Below are positions 8,921 to 17,316 of a DNA stretch of 64,000 nt, one piece after another. How positions within the stretch are numbered: the first letter of the stretch is position 1; each line of letters opens with the position of its first letter. This DNA is from Armatimonadota bacterium (lineage in GTDB: Bacteria; Armatimonadota; Fimbriimonadia; Fimbriimonadales; Fimbriimonadaceae): assembly GCA_027451905.1 (NCBI GenBank), contig DAIDHV010000001.1:472667-536666 (forward strand). Reading direction: 5' to 3'. Made by a program: the position numbers and the translations under genes. Below the pieces are notes generated by a model. It ran no database searches. It worked only from the letters and a program-made list of their open reading frames with translations, and was not told the origin of the DNA.

Positions 8921-10210
8921 ATGAGCGCTAAACAACCTCTTATCAACCGCAAGATGCAGCTTCGGCTTGCACTTGGGCTCTTTGTTATTGCCGGACTTTA
9001 TGTGGGCCGCCGGTTGGTTGGTCACTTTTTAGAAGACCCCGATACAGGCACCATCCAGTCAGCGGGTTGGATCGCGGCTGTTGAAGATACCAATAATGGC
9101 ACCGTGGCCGTCATTATTAAGCCAGATGGCACCATTGTTAAGGCTCCCAAATATCAAGATGGCGAGCAAGATCAACAAGTCGCTTGGCAGCCAGACGGAA
9201 ATCGCATCTATTTCTCTAGCAATCGGGAAGGCGCCAACAAGGCATACCATATCTATCGGTGGAATCCTGCCCATGACCTTGTCCAAAGAAGATCTACTGG
9301 CTCAAGATCACAAAGCAATCCTAAGTTTCCGTACGATAACACCGTTCCTGGAGAGCAAGACATGCTGACCATTTCCGGAGGGCTGGTGGTGACTTTGAAT
9401 CCACGCACCGGAGTTACCCACCAACAATTGCCCTTTGTTGGGCGAGACCCCTCCACCGTCGCTCAAAGCGAAGGCGGTGGCGTGGGCAGTCAATTTGGAC
9501 CTGAATATGATCACCTTGGCAACAGTTTTCGAGTTGCCAAATGGGCCGATAAAAAGGGATACATTGCTGGCGTTCTTGAGAAAAACAGCGGTGGAGAAAC
9601 GCTTATTTTGCAAAATATGAACCCCACCAAGCAAAATCAGGCATATCCTACTCCCATCGTCGCCGCCGATCATATTGACTTCAGTGTTGATCCTTCTTCG
9701 GGCAGGATTGTATTTGCGGCTCAGAATTGGCAATGGCCAGATTCCAGCAATGTGCCAAAGAAGTTCATTAAGGGCAATCAGATTTTAAAGCCCTATGACC
9801 ATGTTGTTGGCTTTTTGAATCCAGAGACGGGCAAGGCAGGAATCGTCTTCGCGTCTAATTCCGATAAAATTTCATTCGCTCAGCCTCAGCCTTCGCCGGA
9901 CGGAAGCAAGGTCTTGCTGACCTTTGGCCCTTATCAAAACGACGGGGTTGTATCTCAAGGACTCATCGTGGCCCCTCTTGCCGAGCAAGGCGGAGCTTCT
10001 GGAACTGCCATTTTTAGAGGCCCTGCCTACAATCCCCACTGGAGCCCAGATGGAAACCAGATTGTATTCATCGAGGAGAATCCTGGCGGACACAACGACG
10101 TTTGTGTGATCAATGCCGATGGAAGCGGCTTCAAGGACATCACCAATGGTTCGGGAGACTTTGATGACCCTCTTTTCAGCCCTCAAAAGCCAGCCGCGAC
10201 AGCACCTTAA
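8921..10210 (+). CDS. Membrane-anchored TolB-like beta-propeller protein
   Basis: 429 residues. A single N-terminal membrane segment (MQLRLALGLFVIAGLYVG, about 12-29) anchors an extracytoplasmic domain with repeated PD40/WD40-like blades: QVAWQPDGNRIYFSS, DFSVDPSSGRIVFA, QPSPDGSKVLLTF and NPHWSPDGNQIVFI, followed by NADGSGFKDITN. This is the TolB/PD40 propeller pattern, usually a protein- or ligand-binding platform. There is no TolA, Pal or peptidase domain nearby, so a Tol role is not supported. A TAATTT box overlapping the end of fmt lies 6 nt before the ATG, suggesting its own leaderless start in addition to read-through. Confidence 0.8.
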   Translation: MSAKQPLINRKMQLRLALGLFVIAGLYVGRRLVGHFLEDPDTGTIQSAGWIAAVEDTNNGTVAVIIKPDGTIVKAPKYQDGEQDQQVAWQPDGNRIYFSSNREGANKAYHIYRWNPAHDLVQRRSTGSRSQSNPKFPYDNTVPGEQDMLTISGGLVVTLNPRTGVTHQQLPFVGRDPSTVAQSEGGGVGSQFGPEYDHLGNSFRVAKWADKKGYIAGVLEKNSGGETLILQNMNPTKQNQAYPTPIVAADHIDFSVDPSSGRIVFAAQNWQWPDSSNVPKKFIKGNQILKPYDHVVGFLNPETGKAGIVFASNSDKISFAQPQPSPDGSKVLLTFGPYQNDGVVSQGLIVAPLAEQGGASGTAIFRGPAYNPHWSPDGNQIVFIEENPGGHNDVCVINADGSGFKDITNGSGDFDDPLFSPQKPAATAP

Positions 10211-10717
10211 TTAACTGTTTGGTTTGACTTTCAAACTAGACTTCACGGAGCGATGGGTACGGTTGACAACCGTAATTTCCCCGTCCGTTTCCATGACCGC
10301 GTACTTGACGCCGGCTAAGTCCTCTGTACCGCGCTCTCGGATAGCCTCTTCAACAAGTTCTTGGCTTAACCCAAACCGAAGGAGATTCTCCTGAATCGGC
10401 TTTCCGTTTTGCACAAGGATTATAGGATTACCCCCAAAGAGGGCTTGAGTCCGTTTGGTGCGTCGAATCAACTTTCCTACTGCCCAGGTGCACACAAAGA
10501 GAACGGAAGAACACACAATTCCTGCCGGCAAAGACAGGTTCCCCGCTACCATTGCCGTTTCGACCGCACTGCCCATCAACAAAATCGCAATGAGGTCAAT
10601 AACCGTTAATTGGCCTAATATTCTTCGCGCCGCAAACCGGAAAGACACCAAGAGGAACAGGTAAATGGTGACTGTATGCCAAGCCACTTGCCCCATTTGA
10701 CCAAAAAATGATGCCAT
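10211..10717 (-). CDS. DUF421 (YetF-family) membrane protein, copy 1
   Basis: About 168 residues from ATG 10717 (a frame upstream reaches ATG 10744). Two to three N-terminal membrane helices (VTIYLFLLVSFRFAARRILGQ, VIDLIAILLMGSAVETAMV) precede a cytoplasmic YetF/DUF421 C-terminal domain with IQENLLRFGLS, LVEEAIRERG and YAVMETDGEITVV. The family's function is poorly known; some members have been linked to spore or envelope traits. ATG 10717 is preferred because TATTCT ends 6 nt before it. It diverges from two further DUF421 genes. Confidence 0.8.
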   Translation of the reverse strand: MASFFGQMGQVAWHTVTIYLFLLVSFRFAARRILGQLTVIDLIAILLMGSAVETAMVAGNLSLPAGIVCSSVLFVCTWAVGKLIRRTKRTQALFGGNPIILVQNGKPIQENLLRFGLSQELVEEAIRERGTEDLAGVKYAVMETDGEITVVNRTHRSVKSSLKVKPNS

Positions 10718-10722
10718 TAAGA

Positions 10723-10729
10723 TAGAATA
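10723..10729. promoter_or_regulatory. Interlocked divergent -10 boxes between DUF421 genes
   Basis: On the plus strand TAGAAT (10723-10728) lies 9 nt before GTG 10738; on the minus strand TATTCT (10729-10724) lies 6 nt before ATG 10717. The two boxes share five base pairs, so polymerase could open only one at a time. Positions are seen directly; promoter function is inferred. Confidence 0.5.
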
Positions 10730-10737
10730 TCTCGCAA

Positions 10738-11283
10738 GTGGCATTTCTAAATTGGCTGTCTCAGGTCTTTGATCATCCCACCTTTCTTGGCGGGCTTGTC
10801 ATCGCCGCCAAAACTACAATCGTGTACCTATTTTTAGTGGCGGGATTAAGGCTTTTTGGAAAACGGCAGCTGGGACAAATGAACCTGTATGACCTCGTCT
10901 TGATCATCGTCCTTGCCAACGCAGTTCAAAACTCCATGGTTGGAAATGACAACAGCCTTGTCGGAGGAATCATTGCCGCCTCGACCCTTCTTCTCCTCAA
11001 CCGATTATTCGCCCTGTTAATTCGACGCAGCCCCCTCATTGAGCAGAAAATGGTGGGAGTGCCAGTTGTGATTGTGGAAGAAGGAAAAATCCTTTTTCAG
11101 GCCATGAACAAAGAAGGCGTAACCCAAGAACAGCTTATGGCTGCGCTCCGAGAACACGGAATGTCCAATGTCAACGCGGTACAACTCGCAGTCTTAGAAG
11201 TCGATGGAGCTATCAGCATTGTGCCCTCTGATAGTGTCATCCATAAAACAAGGCGCCACTATAAAGGGCTGCGATTGACGTAA
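10738..11283 (+). CDS. DUF421 (YetF-family) membrane protein, copy 2
   Basis: 181 residues from GTG 10738. Membrane helices (TIVYLFLVAGLRLFGKRQLGQMN, YDLVLIIVLANAVQNSMVG, GGIIAASTLLLLNRL) are followed by the DUF421 soluble domain (ILFQAMNKEGVTQEQLMAAL, VQLAVLEVDGAISIV). The GKRxLGQxxxYDL stretch after the first helix is the family hallmark. It ends one base before copy 3 begins, so the two are co-transcribed. Copies 2 and 3 resemble each other more than copy 1, suggesting tandem duplication. Role unknown. Confidence 0.85.
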   Translation: MAFLNWLSQVFDHPTFLGGLVIAAKTTIVYLFLVAGLRLFGKRQLGQMNLYDLVLIIVLANAVQNSMVGNDNSLVGGIIAASTLLLLNRLFALLIRRSPLIEQKMVGVPVVIVEEGKILFQAMNKEGVTQEQLMAALREHGMSNVNAVQLAVLEVDGAISIVPSDSVIHKTRRHYKGLRLT

Positions 11284-11284
11284 G

Positions 11285-11755
11285 GTGGCCATGGTTCACA
11301 CAATCCACCTCGCTGTTCAAATTGCAGTTCGCACCGCAGTGGTCATGCTGTTTCTCATCTTTGGCTTCCGATTCTTCGGCAAAAGGCAAATGGGGCAATT
11401 GAACGTTTACGACCTTTCTATGATTATGTTGGTTGCGAATGCGGTTCAAAATGCAATGACGGAGGGTAAAGGCAATGTTGCGGTCGGGATTGCATCTTCA
11501 GGGACCCTCATGTTGGTTGGCATCCTGCTCACCTACATCGTGGCCCGCAAACCGGTTGTAGCGCGGTTGGTTACCGGCTCTCCGACGGTTTTAGTCAGCC
11601 GTGGCGAGTGGATCCCCCGTAATCTGCGAAGAGAAGGAGTCACCAAAGAGCAAGTCATGGCCGCCGCCAGAGAACACGAAATAGGAAAGCTTCAGATGAT
11701 TCAGTTAGCCGTGTTGGAAGTCGATGGTGACATCTCAATCATTCCTGTCCAATAG
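11285..11755 (+). CDS. DUF421 (YetF-family) membrane protein, copy 3
   Basis: 156 residues from GTG 11285; ATG 11291 is an equally possible start. Same architecture as the preceding gene: helices around VVMLFLIFGFRFFGKRQMGQLNVYDL and IMLVANAVQNAM, then the soluble domain with RNLRREGVTKEQVMAAAREHE and IQLAVLEVDGDISIIPVQ. Forms an operon with copy 2 (one-base gap). Such families often form hetero-oligomers, which would explain adjacent copies, but that is inference. Confidence 0.85.
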   Translation: MAMVHTIHLAVQIAVRTAVVMLFLIFGFRFFGKRQMGQLNVYDLSMIMLVANAVQNAMTEGKGNVAVGIASSGTLMLVGILLTYIVARKPVVARLVTGSPTVLVSRGEWIPRNLRREGVTKEQVMAAAREHEIGKLQMIQLAVLEVDGDISIIPVQ

Positions 11756-11806
11756 GGCCCCGAACTGCATCATTCTCTTTTTTGTTATTGGCAGGGCTTA
11801 ACTTGC

Positions 11807-12571
11807 TCAAGCAATAGGTGGGGCTGCGCTCACAAACCCGTGAGATTTTAACCATGCGGCGCTTTCATAAACTGCATCCCACATATCAGTGGCACATTCA
11901 TCCAGTTCCACCACAAGCCACTTCAAGACGTTTGGATCGGCAGCCTCAATGGCTTCCATTAGTTGGACCTTCCCTTTACCAAGAGCGGTATGCGGCTCTC
12001 CCTTCACTAAGGGTCCGTCTTTCACGTGCAAAAGCGGAATGATAGAGCGGTAAGTTTGCACGAGTTCAACCAGATCGTTGTCACCAAAATGGTTTGCCCA
12101 ATAAATGTCTAATTCCAGATTTAATCCGGGGCACAGGTCTAAGAGTTTGGCTACTGCAAGGCGATCTCCCACTTTTTCAAATTCGAACCAGTGATTGTGA
12201 AGGCATAAGATCAGGCCAGACTTTTTGAACTTATCCACATAAGGAGCCAGAGCCTCAGCCGTTTTCTGAATGGCTGCGTCCGATTCAAAATCCGGAATCC
12301 AAAAGCCACAAACAACATGTTGGACTTTCAGACCTTGGGCAGTTTCGATGATTTCTTGAACATTCTCCGCAGTGGGCACAGCACCAAAGTAACTAGAGAC
12401 GGTCAGCCCGCAGTCCTTGGCTTTTTGCAAGTAATCAGCAGGGTCTGGAATGCGTCCACCCGTTTCAACTGCCTGATAGCCAGCCTCTGCCAATTTGAGG
12501 AAATTTCTTTCGACGCCATCATCTTGGTATTGCCGAATTGTATAAAGCTGGATGGAAAGAGGATACGCCAC
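11807..12571 (-). CDS. Sugar phosphate isomerase/epimerase-like TIM-barrel protein
   Basis: 254 residues of the xylose-isomerase-like AP_endonuc_2 fold (COG1082), enzymes that isomerise or epimerise sugars and related polyols using a metal. Seen: SIQLYTIRQ at the start, the loop VETGGRIPDP, LCLHNHWFEF with a conserved His/Glu region, LELDIYWANHFGDN and PLLHVKDG, then LVVELDE. These are the usual metal-ligand positions. No signal peptide, so cytoplasmic. The start is GTG 12571 with TACACT 6 nt upstream and no Shine-Dalgarno. Specific substrate cannot be told. Confidence 0.85.
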   Translation of the reverse strand: MAYPLSIQLYTIRQYQDDGVERNFLKLAEAGYQAVETGGRIPDPADYLQKAKDCGLTVSSYFGAVPTAENVQEIIETAQGLKVQHVVCGFWIPDFESDAAIQKTAEALAPYVDKFKKSGLILCLHNHWFEFEKVGDRLAVAKLLDLCPGLNLELDIYWANHFGDNDLVELVQTYRSIIPLLHVKDGPLVKGEPHTALGKGKVQLMEAIEAADPNVLKWLVVELDECATDMWDAVYESAAWLKSHGFVSAAPPIA

Positions 12572-12602
12572 TTGGCAAGTGTATCCAATACCGAATTAAT
12601 CT

Positions 12603-13955
12603 TTATGCGGCAGTAAGGATTTCCGAATCGGATTCGAAGATGGAGTGAAGCGCTATAAGACAATCGGGATCAAACGCAGTTCCGCAATCCCTATCCATAA
12701 TCGAAAACACCTTTTCGAGAGGCATCGGGTCTTTGTAGGGCCTTGCCGCGGTGAGAGCGTCAAAAACATCTGCAGTCGTGACAATTCTTGTTGCCAAATT
12801 AATTTGACTAGCCTCAAGTCCCTGCCAATATCCCTTGCCATCAAGCCGCTCGTGATGAGAGGACGCAATCTCTGAGATGGCTCCAAATGTGGGAACCCTT
12901 GCCAGAATTTGATAAGAGTACATGGGGTGCTTCCTAACAACTGCCATCTCCTCATCAGAAAGTCGGTCCGGCTTTTCTAGGATGGCGGTGCTGATGCCTA
13001 ACTTGCCGATGTCGTGAACCATTGCCGCTCTTCGAATAGTTGTAATGTCTTGCAATGGAATGCCTAGTTCGATGGCGATTAGGGTTGCGTACTTAGTCAC
13101 TCGCGAGGAATGCTGCCAAGTGAAAGAAGATTTTGCGTCAACAATCATGCCAAACGCCTCGCAGATCGCATCAATATCAACCTCCAGCGCTTCTTCAAAA
13201 ACGGCGGGCAATTCTTGGTTTAGTGCGATGCCACAAGCATCATCCCTTAAAGAATTCCAGAAATCATCGTCACTAATAACAGATAGCAACGCGTTGGCAA
13301 CAGCTGGAGAAAACCAAGTGCCAGTCCTTGCAATCACCATCTCTTTAGCGATCTGCTTGTCGAAGGCGGCGTAAAAAATCTCTACGGTTTGAGCGGCGCC
13401 GATTATAAGAGAATGGATGGGTATATCGTAGCCCGCCATCCCCAGCGGAGCACCCTTGCCGTCCCAGTGTTCATCCAAATGTTGAATGGCATCGGCGACT
13501 GCATCTCCCATTCCCAGCTTGCGGGCAATATCGGCTCCTCGATTGCATCGGGCGGCGGTAACCTCATTCATGATTTTGGAGGGCGGACCAAGATTAGCGG
13601 CCATCCTTCTGAGCTTTGCCCCGATCTTTTTTCCTTTTTCGGTATGAGATATGGCAAATTTCAGGGATTCATATGTGTTGGACCAGTCAATGAGTTTGAC
13701 CGCCCTTTTATTGGAAACTTCGTCACCGCCAAAAATATGGAAGATGCGCACTGCATTGTTGGAGCAGCCAGAGTCTTTGAGCAAAGACGCAAAATAGAGC
13801 TCACTTAAAGTTGATTCTGGTAAGCCCAGTTTTCGACCGACCTGCAGGGTTAAGAGACAAGTTCTAAGGGCATGACCTTCAGGTTGACCTTCAACAAGGT
13901 CCAGTGCCTGGCTGAGAGATGCTAATATCTCGGCCTTTGTTAGATGCTTGCTCAC
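12603..13955 (-). CDS. HD-GYP domain protein with a degenerate tandem HD domain
   Basis: 450 residues. The C-terminal half is an HD-GYP c-di-GMP phosphodiesterase domain: HDIGK at 314-318, KHP near 343, and HHERLDGKGYW at 367-377. The consensus GYP triplet is GYW here, so activity or specificity may differ. The N-terminal half looks like a worn second copy: LLKDSGC at 59-64 where HD(I)GK belongs and EHWDGKGAP at 162-170 where HHExxDGxGYP belongs. No sensor, receiver or membrane domain is visible, so it is a cytoplasmic two-domain protein. GTG start with GATAAT 6 nt upstream. Confidence 0.9.
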   Translation of the reverse strand: MSKHLTKAEILASLSQALDLVEGQPEGHALRTCLLTLQVGRKLGLPESTLSELYFASLLKDSGCSNNAVRIFHIFGGDEVSNKRAVKLIDWSNTYESLKFAISHTEKGKKIGAKLRRMAANLGPPSKIMNEVTAARCNRGADIARKLGMGDAVADAIQHLDEHWDGKGAPLGMAGYDIPIHSLIIGAAQTVEIFYAAFDKQIAKEMVIARTGTWFSPAVANALLSVISDDDFWNSLRDDACGIALNQELPAVFEEALEVDIDAICEAFGMIVDAKSSFTWQHSSRVTKYATLIAIELGIPLQDITTIRRAAMVHDIGKLGISTAILEKPDRLSDEEMAVVRKHPMYSYQILARVPTFGAISEIASSHHERLDGKGYWQGLEASQINLATRIVTTADVFDALTAARPYKDPMPLEKVFSIMDRDCGTAFDPDCLIALHSIFESDSEILTAA

Positions 13956-14060
13956 ATTTCTATTATCGGCAACACATTTTGCAAAATTTCATAAAACAGA
14001 TAAGCAACTGTGTCTAGGAGCGGCAAACAGAAGTACCCTGATGTCAAGTAGAAACAGCTA

Positions 14061-15584
14061 ATGACGGAATCTCGATATGATTTTCTTGTGATAGGTTCGG
14101 GGTTGGCGGGCCTAAGTTTTGCAATTGAAGCTTCTGTTGCTGGTTCCGTATGCATCCTTACAAAAAACGCGATCACAGAATCGAACACCAGTTGGGCTCA
14201 GGGAGGGATCGCGGCAGCTATAGGAGAGGCGGACTCTTGGAAAAGCCATGAGCAAGACACTTTAATTGCAGGAGATGGTCTTTGCAACCCAAGTTCGGTT
14301 CGGTTCTTGGTGCAGCAGGCACCGGAAAGCATCCAATGGTTAGAAACCTGGGGCGCCCAGTTTGATTTGGATCATAGCGGCCAGCACGAATTGGGGCGTG
14401 AAGGAGGTCATAGCCAGAGCCGCATTGTTCATCATCGTGATCGAACGGGTTGGGAAGTGGAAAGAGCAGTGAGTGAAGCTGTGTCTACCAACCCCAATAT
14501 CTCGATATTCGAGCATGCTTTTGCCACAAATCTGCTTCTTAGTGACGGTCAGTGCGTAGGTGCTGACGCCCAGATTGAAGGGTTGGGGTCGAGAAGATTC
14601 CTTGCCAAGGCTGTTTTTTTGGCAACTGGCGGATGCGGAAAACTTTACACCCACACCACCAACCCTCCGATTGCCACCGGTGATGGCATTGCTCTTGCCA
14701 GCGACATCGGGGCCGAAATTGGAGGAATGGAGTTCATGCAATTTCATCCAACCACCCTATATCATCCTCAGCACCGGTCTTTCCTGATTTCAGAAGCGGT
14801 TAGGGGAGCAGGAGGGACGTTGAAGAATCACCTTGGCCGCCGGTTTATGTACGATTACGACGACCGGCTTGAATTGGCGCCGAGAGATGTTGTGGCAAGA
14901 GCCATTGACGCAGAAATGAAGAAGCACGATACCTGGTGCGTTTATTTAGATACAACCCACTTGCCTCCTGCGCAACTCCAGGTTGAATTCCCGACGATTT
15001 ATCAAAGGCTGGATTCGATTGGAATTCGGATGGAAAGAGACCTTATTCCGGTTGTGCCTGCCCAGCACTATTCCTGCGGGGGCATTGTGACTGACCTAGA
15101 TGGACGGACTTCGGTCCCCGCGCTCTATGCGGGTGGTGAGTGTGCCAGCACCGGCGTCCACGGTGCCAATCGGCTTGCCAGCAATAGCTTGCTAGAAGCC
15201 CTCGTGTTTGCAAGAGCGGCGGCAGGGCACGCCATAGCCAACATTGCAACGGGCAACCAAATTGTGAGTCCGGTTGAGGGAAAGGCTCCCCATGCCATTT
15301 CTGAAGCGGAGGCAATTAGAATCCGCAGAAAACTTCAGCGAATCATGACCAAAAACGCAGGAATTGTCAAAACCAGCGAAGGTCTCCATGACTCATTGGC
15401 AGACGTGAGGCAATTGTTAAACGATTACGAAAAGGCAAAGCCGTCTGCCTTTTCTGTTTACTCTTTAGAAACCAGAAACCTTTTAGTCACTGCAATCCAC
15501 GTTTTGGAAGGCGCCATTGCCAGAAACGCCAATGTGGGCCTCCACTTTAATCTGGACTTAGTGGAAAGCGCTACAACGCCTTAG
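14061..15584 (+). CDS. nadB: L-aspartate oxidase
   Basis: Oxidises L-aspartate to iminoaspartate, the first step of de novo NAD synthesis; FAD enzyme of the succinate dehydrogenase/fumarate reductase flavoprotein family. 507 residues. FAD-binding GSGLAGLSFA at 12-21, SNTSWAQGGIAAA, HHRDRTGWE, MEFMQFHPT, SEAVRGAGG, and the C-terminal GGECASTGVHGANRLASNSLLEALVF block, which in this family reads as NadB. No nadA or nadC is next to it. TAGAAA lies 6 nt before the ATG. Confidence 0.95.
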   Translation: MTESRYDFLVIGSGLAGLSFAIEASVAGSVCILTKNAITESNTSWAQGGIAAAIGEADSWKSHEQDTLIAGDGLCNPSSVRFLVQQAPESIQWLETWGAQFDLDHSGQHELGREGGHSQSRIVHHRDRTGWEVERAVSEAVSTNPNISIFEHAFATNLLLSDGQCVGADAQIEGLGSRRFLAKAVFLATGGCGKLYTHTTNPPIATGDGIALASDIGAEIGGMEFMQFHPTTLYHPQHRSFLISEAVRGAGGTLKNHLGRRFMYDYDDRLELAPRDVVARAIDAEMKKHDTWCVYLDTTHLPPAQLQVEFPTIYQRLDSIGIRMERDLIPVVPAQHYSCGGIVTDLDGRTSVPALYAGGECASTGVHGANRLASNSLLEALVFARAAAGHAIANIATGNQIVSPVEGKAPHAISEAEAIRIRRKLQRIMTKNAGIVKTSEGLHDSLADVRQLLNDYEKAKPSAFSVYSLETRNLLVTAIHVLEGAIARNANVGLHFNLDLVESATTP

Positions 15585-15603
15585 TAGGGCAAGGGTTGCT
15601 CGA

Positions 15604-17316
15604 TTAGTGGGAAGACGCCTCGATCTTGCTTAGCGTGATTTGCCCTGGCTGCAGTCCTGCTAACAGCAACGCCACATATCTGCCTTCCGAATTGTAGCTG
15701 TGGCTTCTGATTGGCAATCCCTGGTCTTCCAGTTCGTAGCCATTTTTAACCCAAAGCCGGATTCGAGAAGGATCACCATTTTCGCTCCAGTTGAGGGTCA
15801 AACTTCCGTTATTGCCAACTGTCAGCCACATTTTTTGCGCCGACAAAGCGCGAAGTGGAGACTTGAACAGCTGTTGCCCTAGAGAACCGGTTGGGGCTCG
15901 AAAGCCTTCCGGAGCATTGAGAAACCGAAGGTTATAGAAAGATATCAGTAGCGAGAGGTAAGGAGGTTCCTCTATGATTTTGGTTTGCCAATGGCTCCAA
16001 AGTCCAGCGGTCTGCATGGCTCCAAATAGCTGCAACGATGGATTTGTAGAAAGCCCCATTGCAATGCAGCTTTTGATAATGGCGTGATTAAACTGAGGGG
16101 CTTGGCCCGGATGGAGCCAAGGCAACCAAGAAAGCCAATCCACTGCCCAAGATTGGTTGATCAGGAACGGGTTCTCTTTGCGTTCTGGCGAAAGTGTTTG
16201 GCTAAAGATGGCTAACTGCGATGTTCTTGCATACCCCTTGCCTCTTTGATTAAAAGAGATCAAATCCTTGGTATAGGGTTCGGTTGAAAAAGGGGTGGAT
16301 GCAAAGAGGGCTTGGAATTGCCTTGTAAGCTGCTCCTTGTTTTTGGTGGAGCAGTCTGCAAACAAGGGCTGGACTGGCGCAGGGGTGAGGCTACTTGAAG
16401 GATCAAGAATCCTAACTGGACGCCCTTCTGGCACTTCTGCAATTGGAAATCGGATTTTTAGTCTTGGTTCTAATGAAAAAATCAAGGGGCCATCGGTGGT
16501 CGTGTAACCAGTTCTAAAAATCTGGGATGTCACAAGCAGCGGATATCCATTTTGCTGAGCAAGAATAGCCGGAGCAGGAACTATCGCTGTCCCTGTAAAT
16601 TCCCAATCCCCCAAAATTCCACCCTTGTAGGCAACCTGGCGGATTCCTCTTAAGGTAGCTGGCTCGCTTATCCAAAATTTTTGCTGCTTGGCAAAGGCGT
16701 TCGCCATATCACCCAAGGTTCCAGCCGTGCTTGTTGCCATGGGTTTGTCGCCAAAAGGGCAACCCAGCCTGATCCAACCCTTAAAAGACTTTTCCCCGCT
16801 AAGTACCCAGTTGCCGGCGGATCCAGAGACTTGCAGAGAGTGGGATGTCCCTGCTGGAAAACAGATCAACAACGGTGGCTGAGCCCGTGACCAGCTAAGC
16901 AAAAACCAACTGGAGGGTGGGGTGGGAACCCCCGGTGCAACGCTTCCTTGCGGCCAAGTTAAGTATGGCGTGGACTTGCATACTAGCTTAAACTGCATTC
17001 CACTTGGAAAATCGAGACCAACTTCTCCATTAAGGAGATTTGCGCTAATGCGGGAAGGTTGCTGAGGTCCTCCCGAGAGGTCCACAAATTGCTGATAGGG
17101 CGATGTAAACGTTGGCTGCCATTTTGTTGAGGGTGCCAAGAACTGGAGTTGAGCAGACCCAGGAAGCTCGTTGCCAACCCCAGAAGCAGAAGCCTTTAAG
17201 CCAACAAAACGCCAATGGTTGATGAACCCAAACCTACCAAAGGGATGAGACCAAGCCGAAAGAGTCAATGACAGGAGGGCAAGACCAGTTAAGATTTTAA
17301 AACAGCGGTGTTCCAA
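15604..17316 (-). CDS. Secreted protein of unknown function, last gene of surface cluster
   Basis: 570 residues from TTG 17316, with a signal peptide (ILTGLALLSLTLSAWS, cut near AWS-HP). The rest is Trp/Pro/Ser-rich, apparently beta-rich, with no family I recognise; the end (SLTLNWSENGDPSRIRLWV ... SKIEASSH) resembles a fibronectin-III-like fold without a clear match. It overlaps the end of the preceding barrel gene by 20 nt, so the two are almost certainly translated from one mRNA. Likely an extracytoplasmic partner of that barrel. No evidence for an enzyme. Confidence 0.7.
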   Translation of the reverse strand: MEHRCFKILTGLALLSLTLSAWSHPFGRFGFINHWRFVGLKASASGVGNELPGSAQLQFLAPSTKWQPTFTSPYQQFVDLSGGPQQPSRISANLLNGEVGLDFPSGMQFKLVCKSTPYLTWPQGSVAPGVPTPPSSWFLLSWSRAQPPLLICFPAGTSHSLQVSGSAGNWVLSGEKSFKGWIRLGCPFGDKPMATSTAGTLGDMANAFAKQQKFWISEPATLRGIRQVAYKGGILGDWEFTGTAIVPAPAILAQQNGYPLLVTSQIFRTGYTTTDGPLIFSLEPRLKIRFPIAEVPEGRPVRILDPSSSLTPAPVQPLFADCSTKNKEQLTRQFQALFASTPFSTEPYTKDLISFNQRGKGYARTSQLAIFSQTLSPERKENPFLINQSWAVDWLSWLPWLHPGQAPQFNHAIIKSCIAMGLSTNPSLQLFGAMQTAGLWSHWQTKIIEEPPYLSLLISFYNLRFLNAPEGFRAPTGSLGQQLFKSPLRALSAQKMWLTVGNNGSLTLNWSENGDPSRIRLWVKNGYELEDQGLPIRSHSYNSEGRYVALLLAGLQPGQITLSKIEASSH

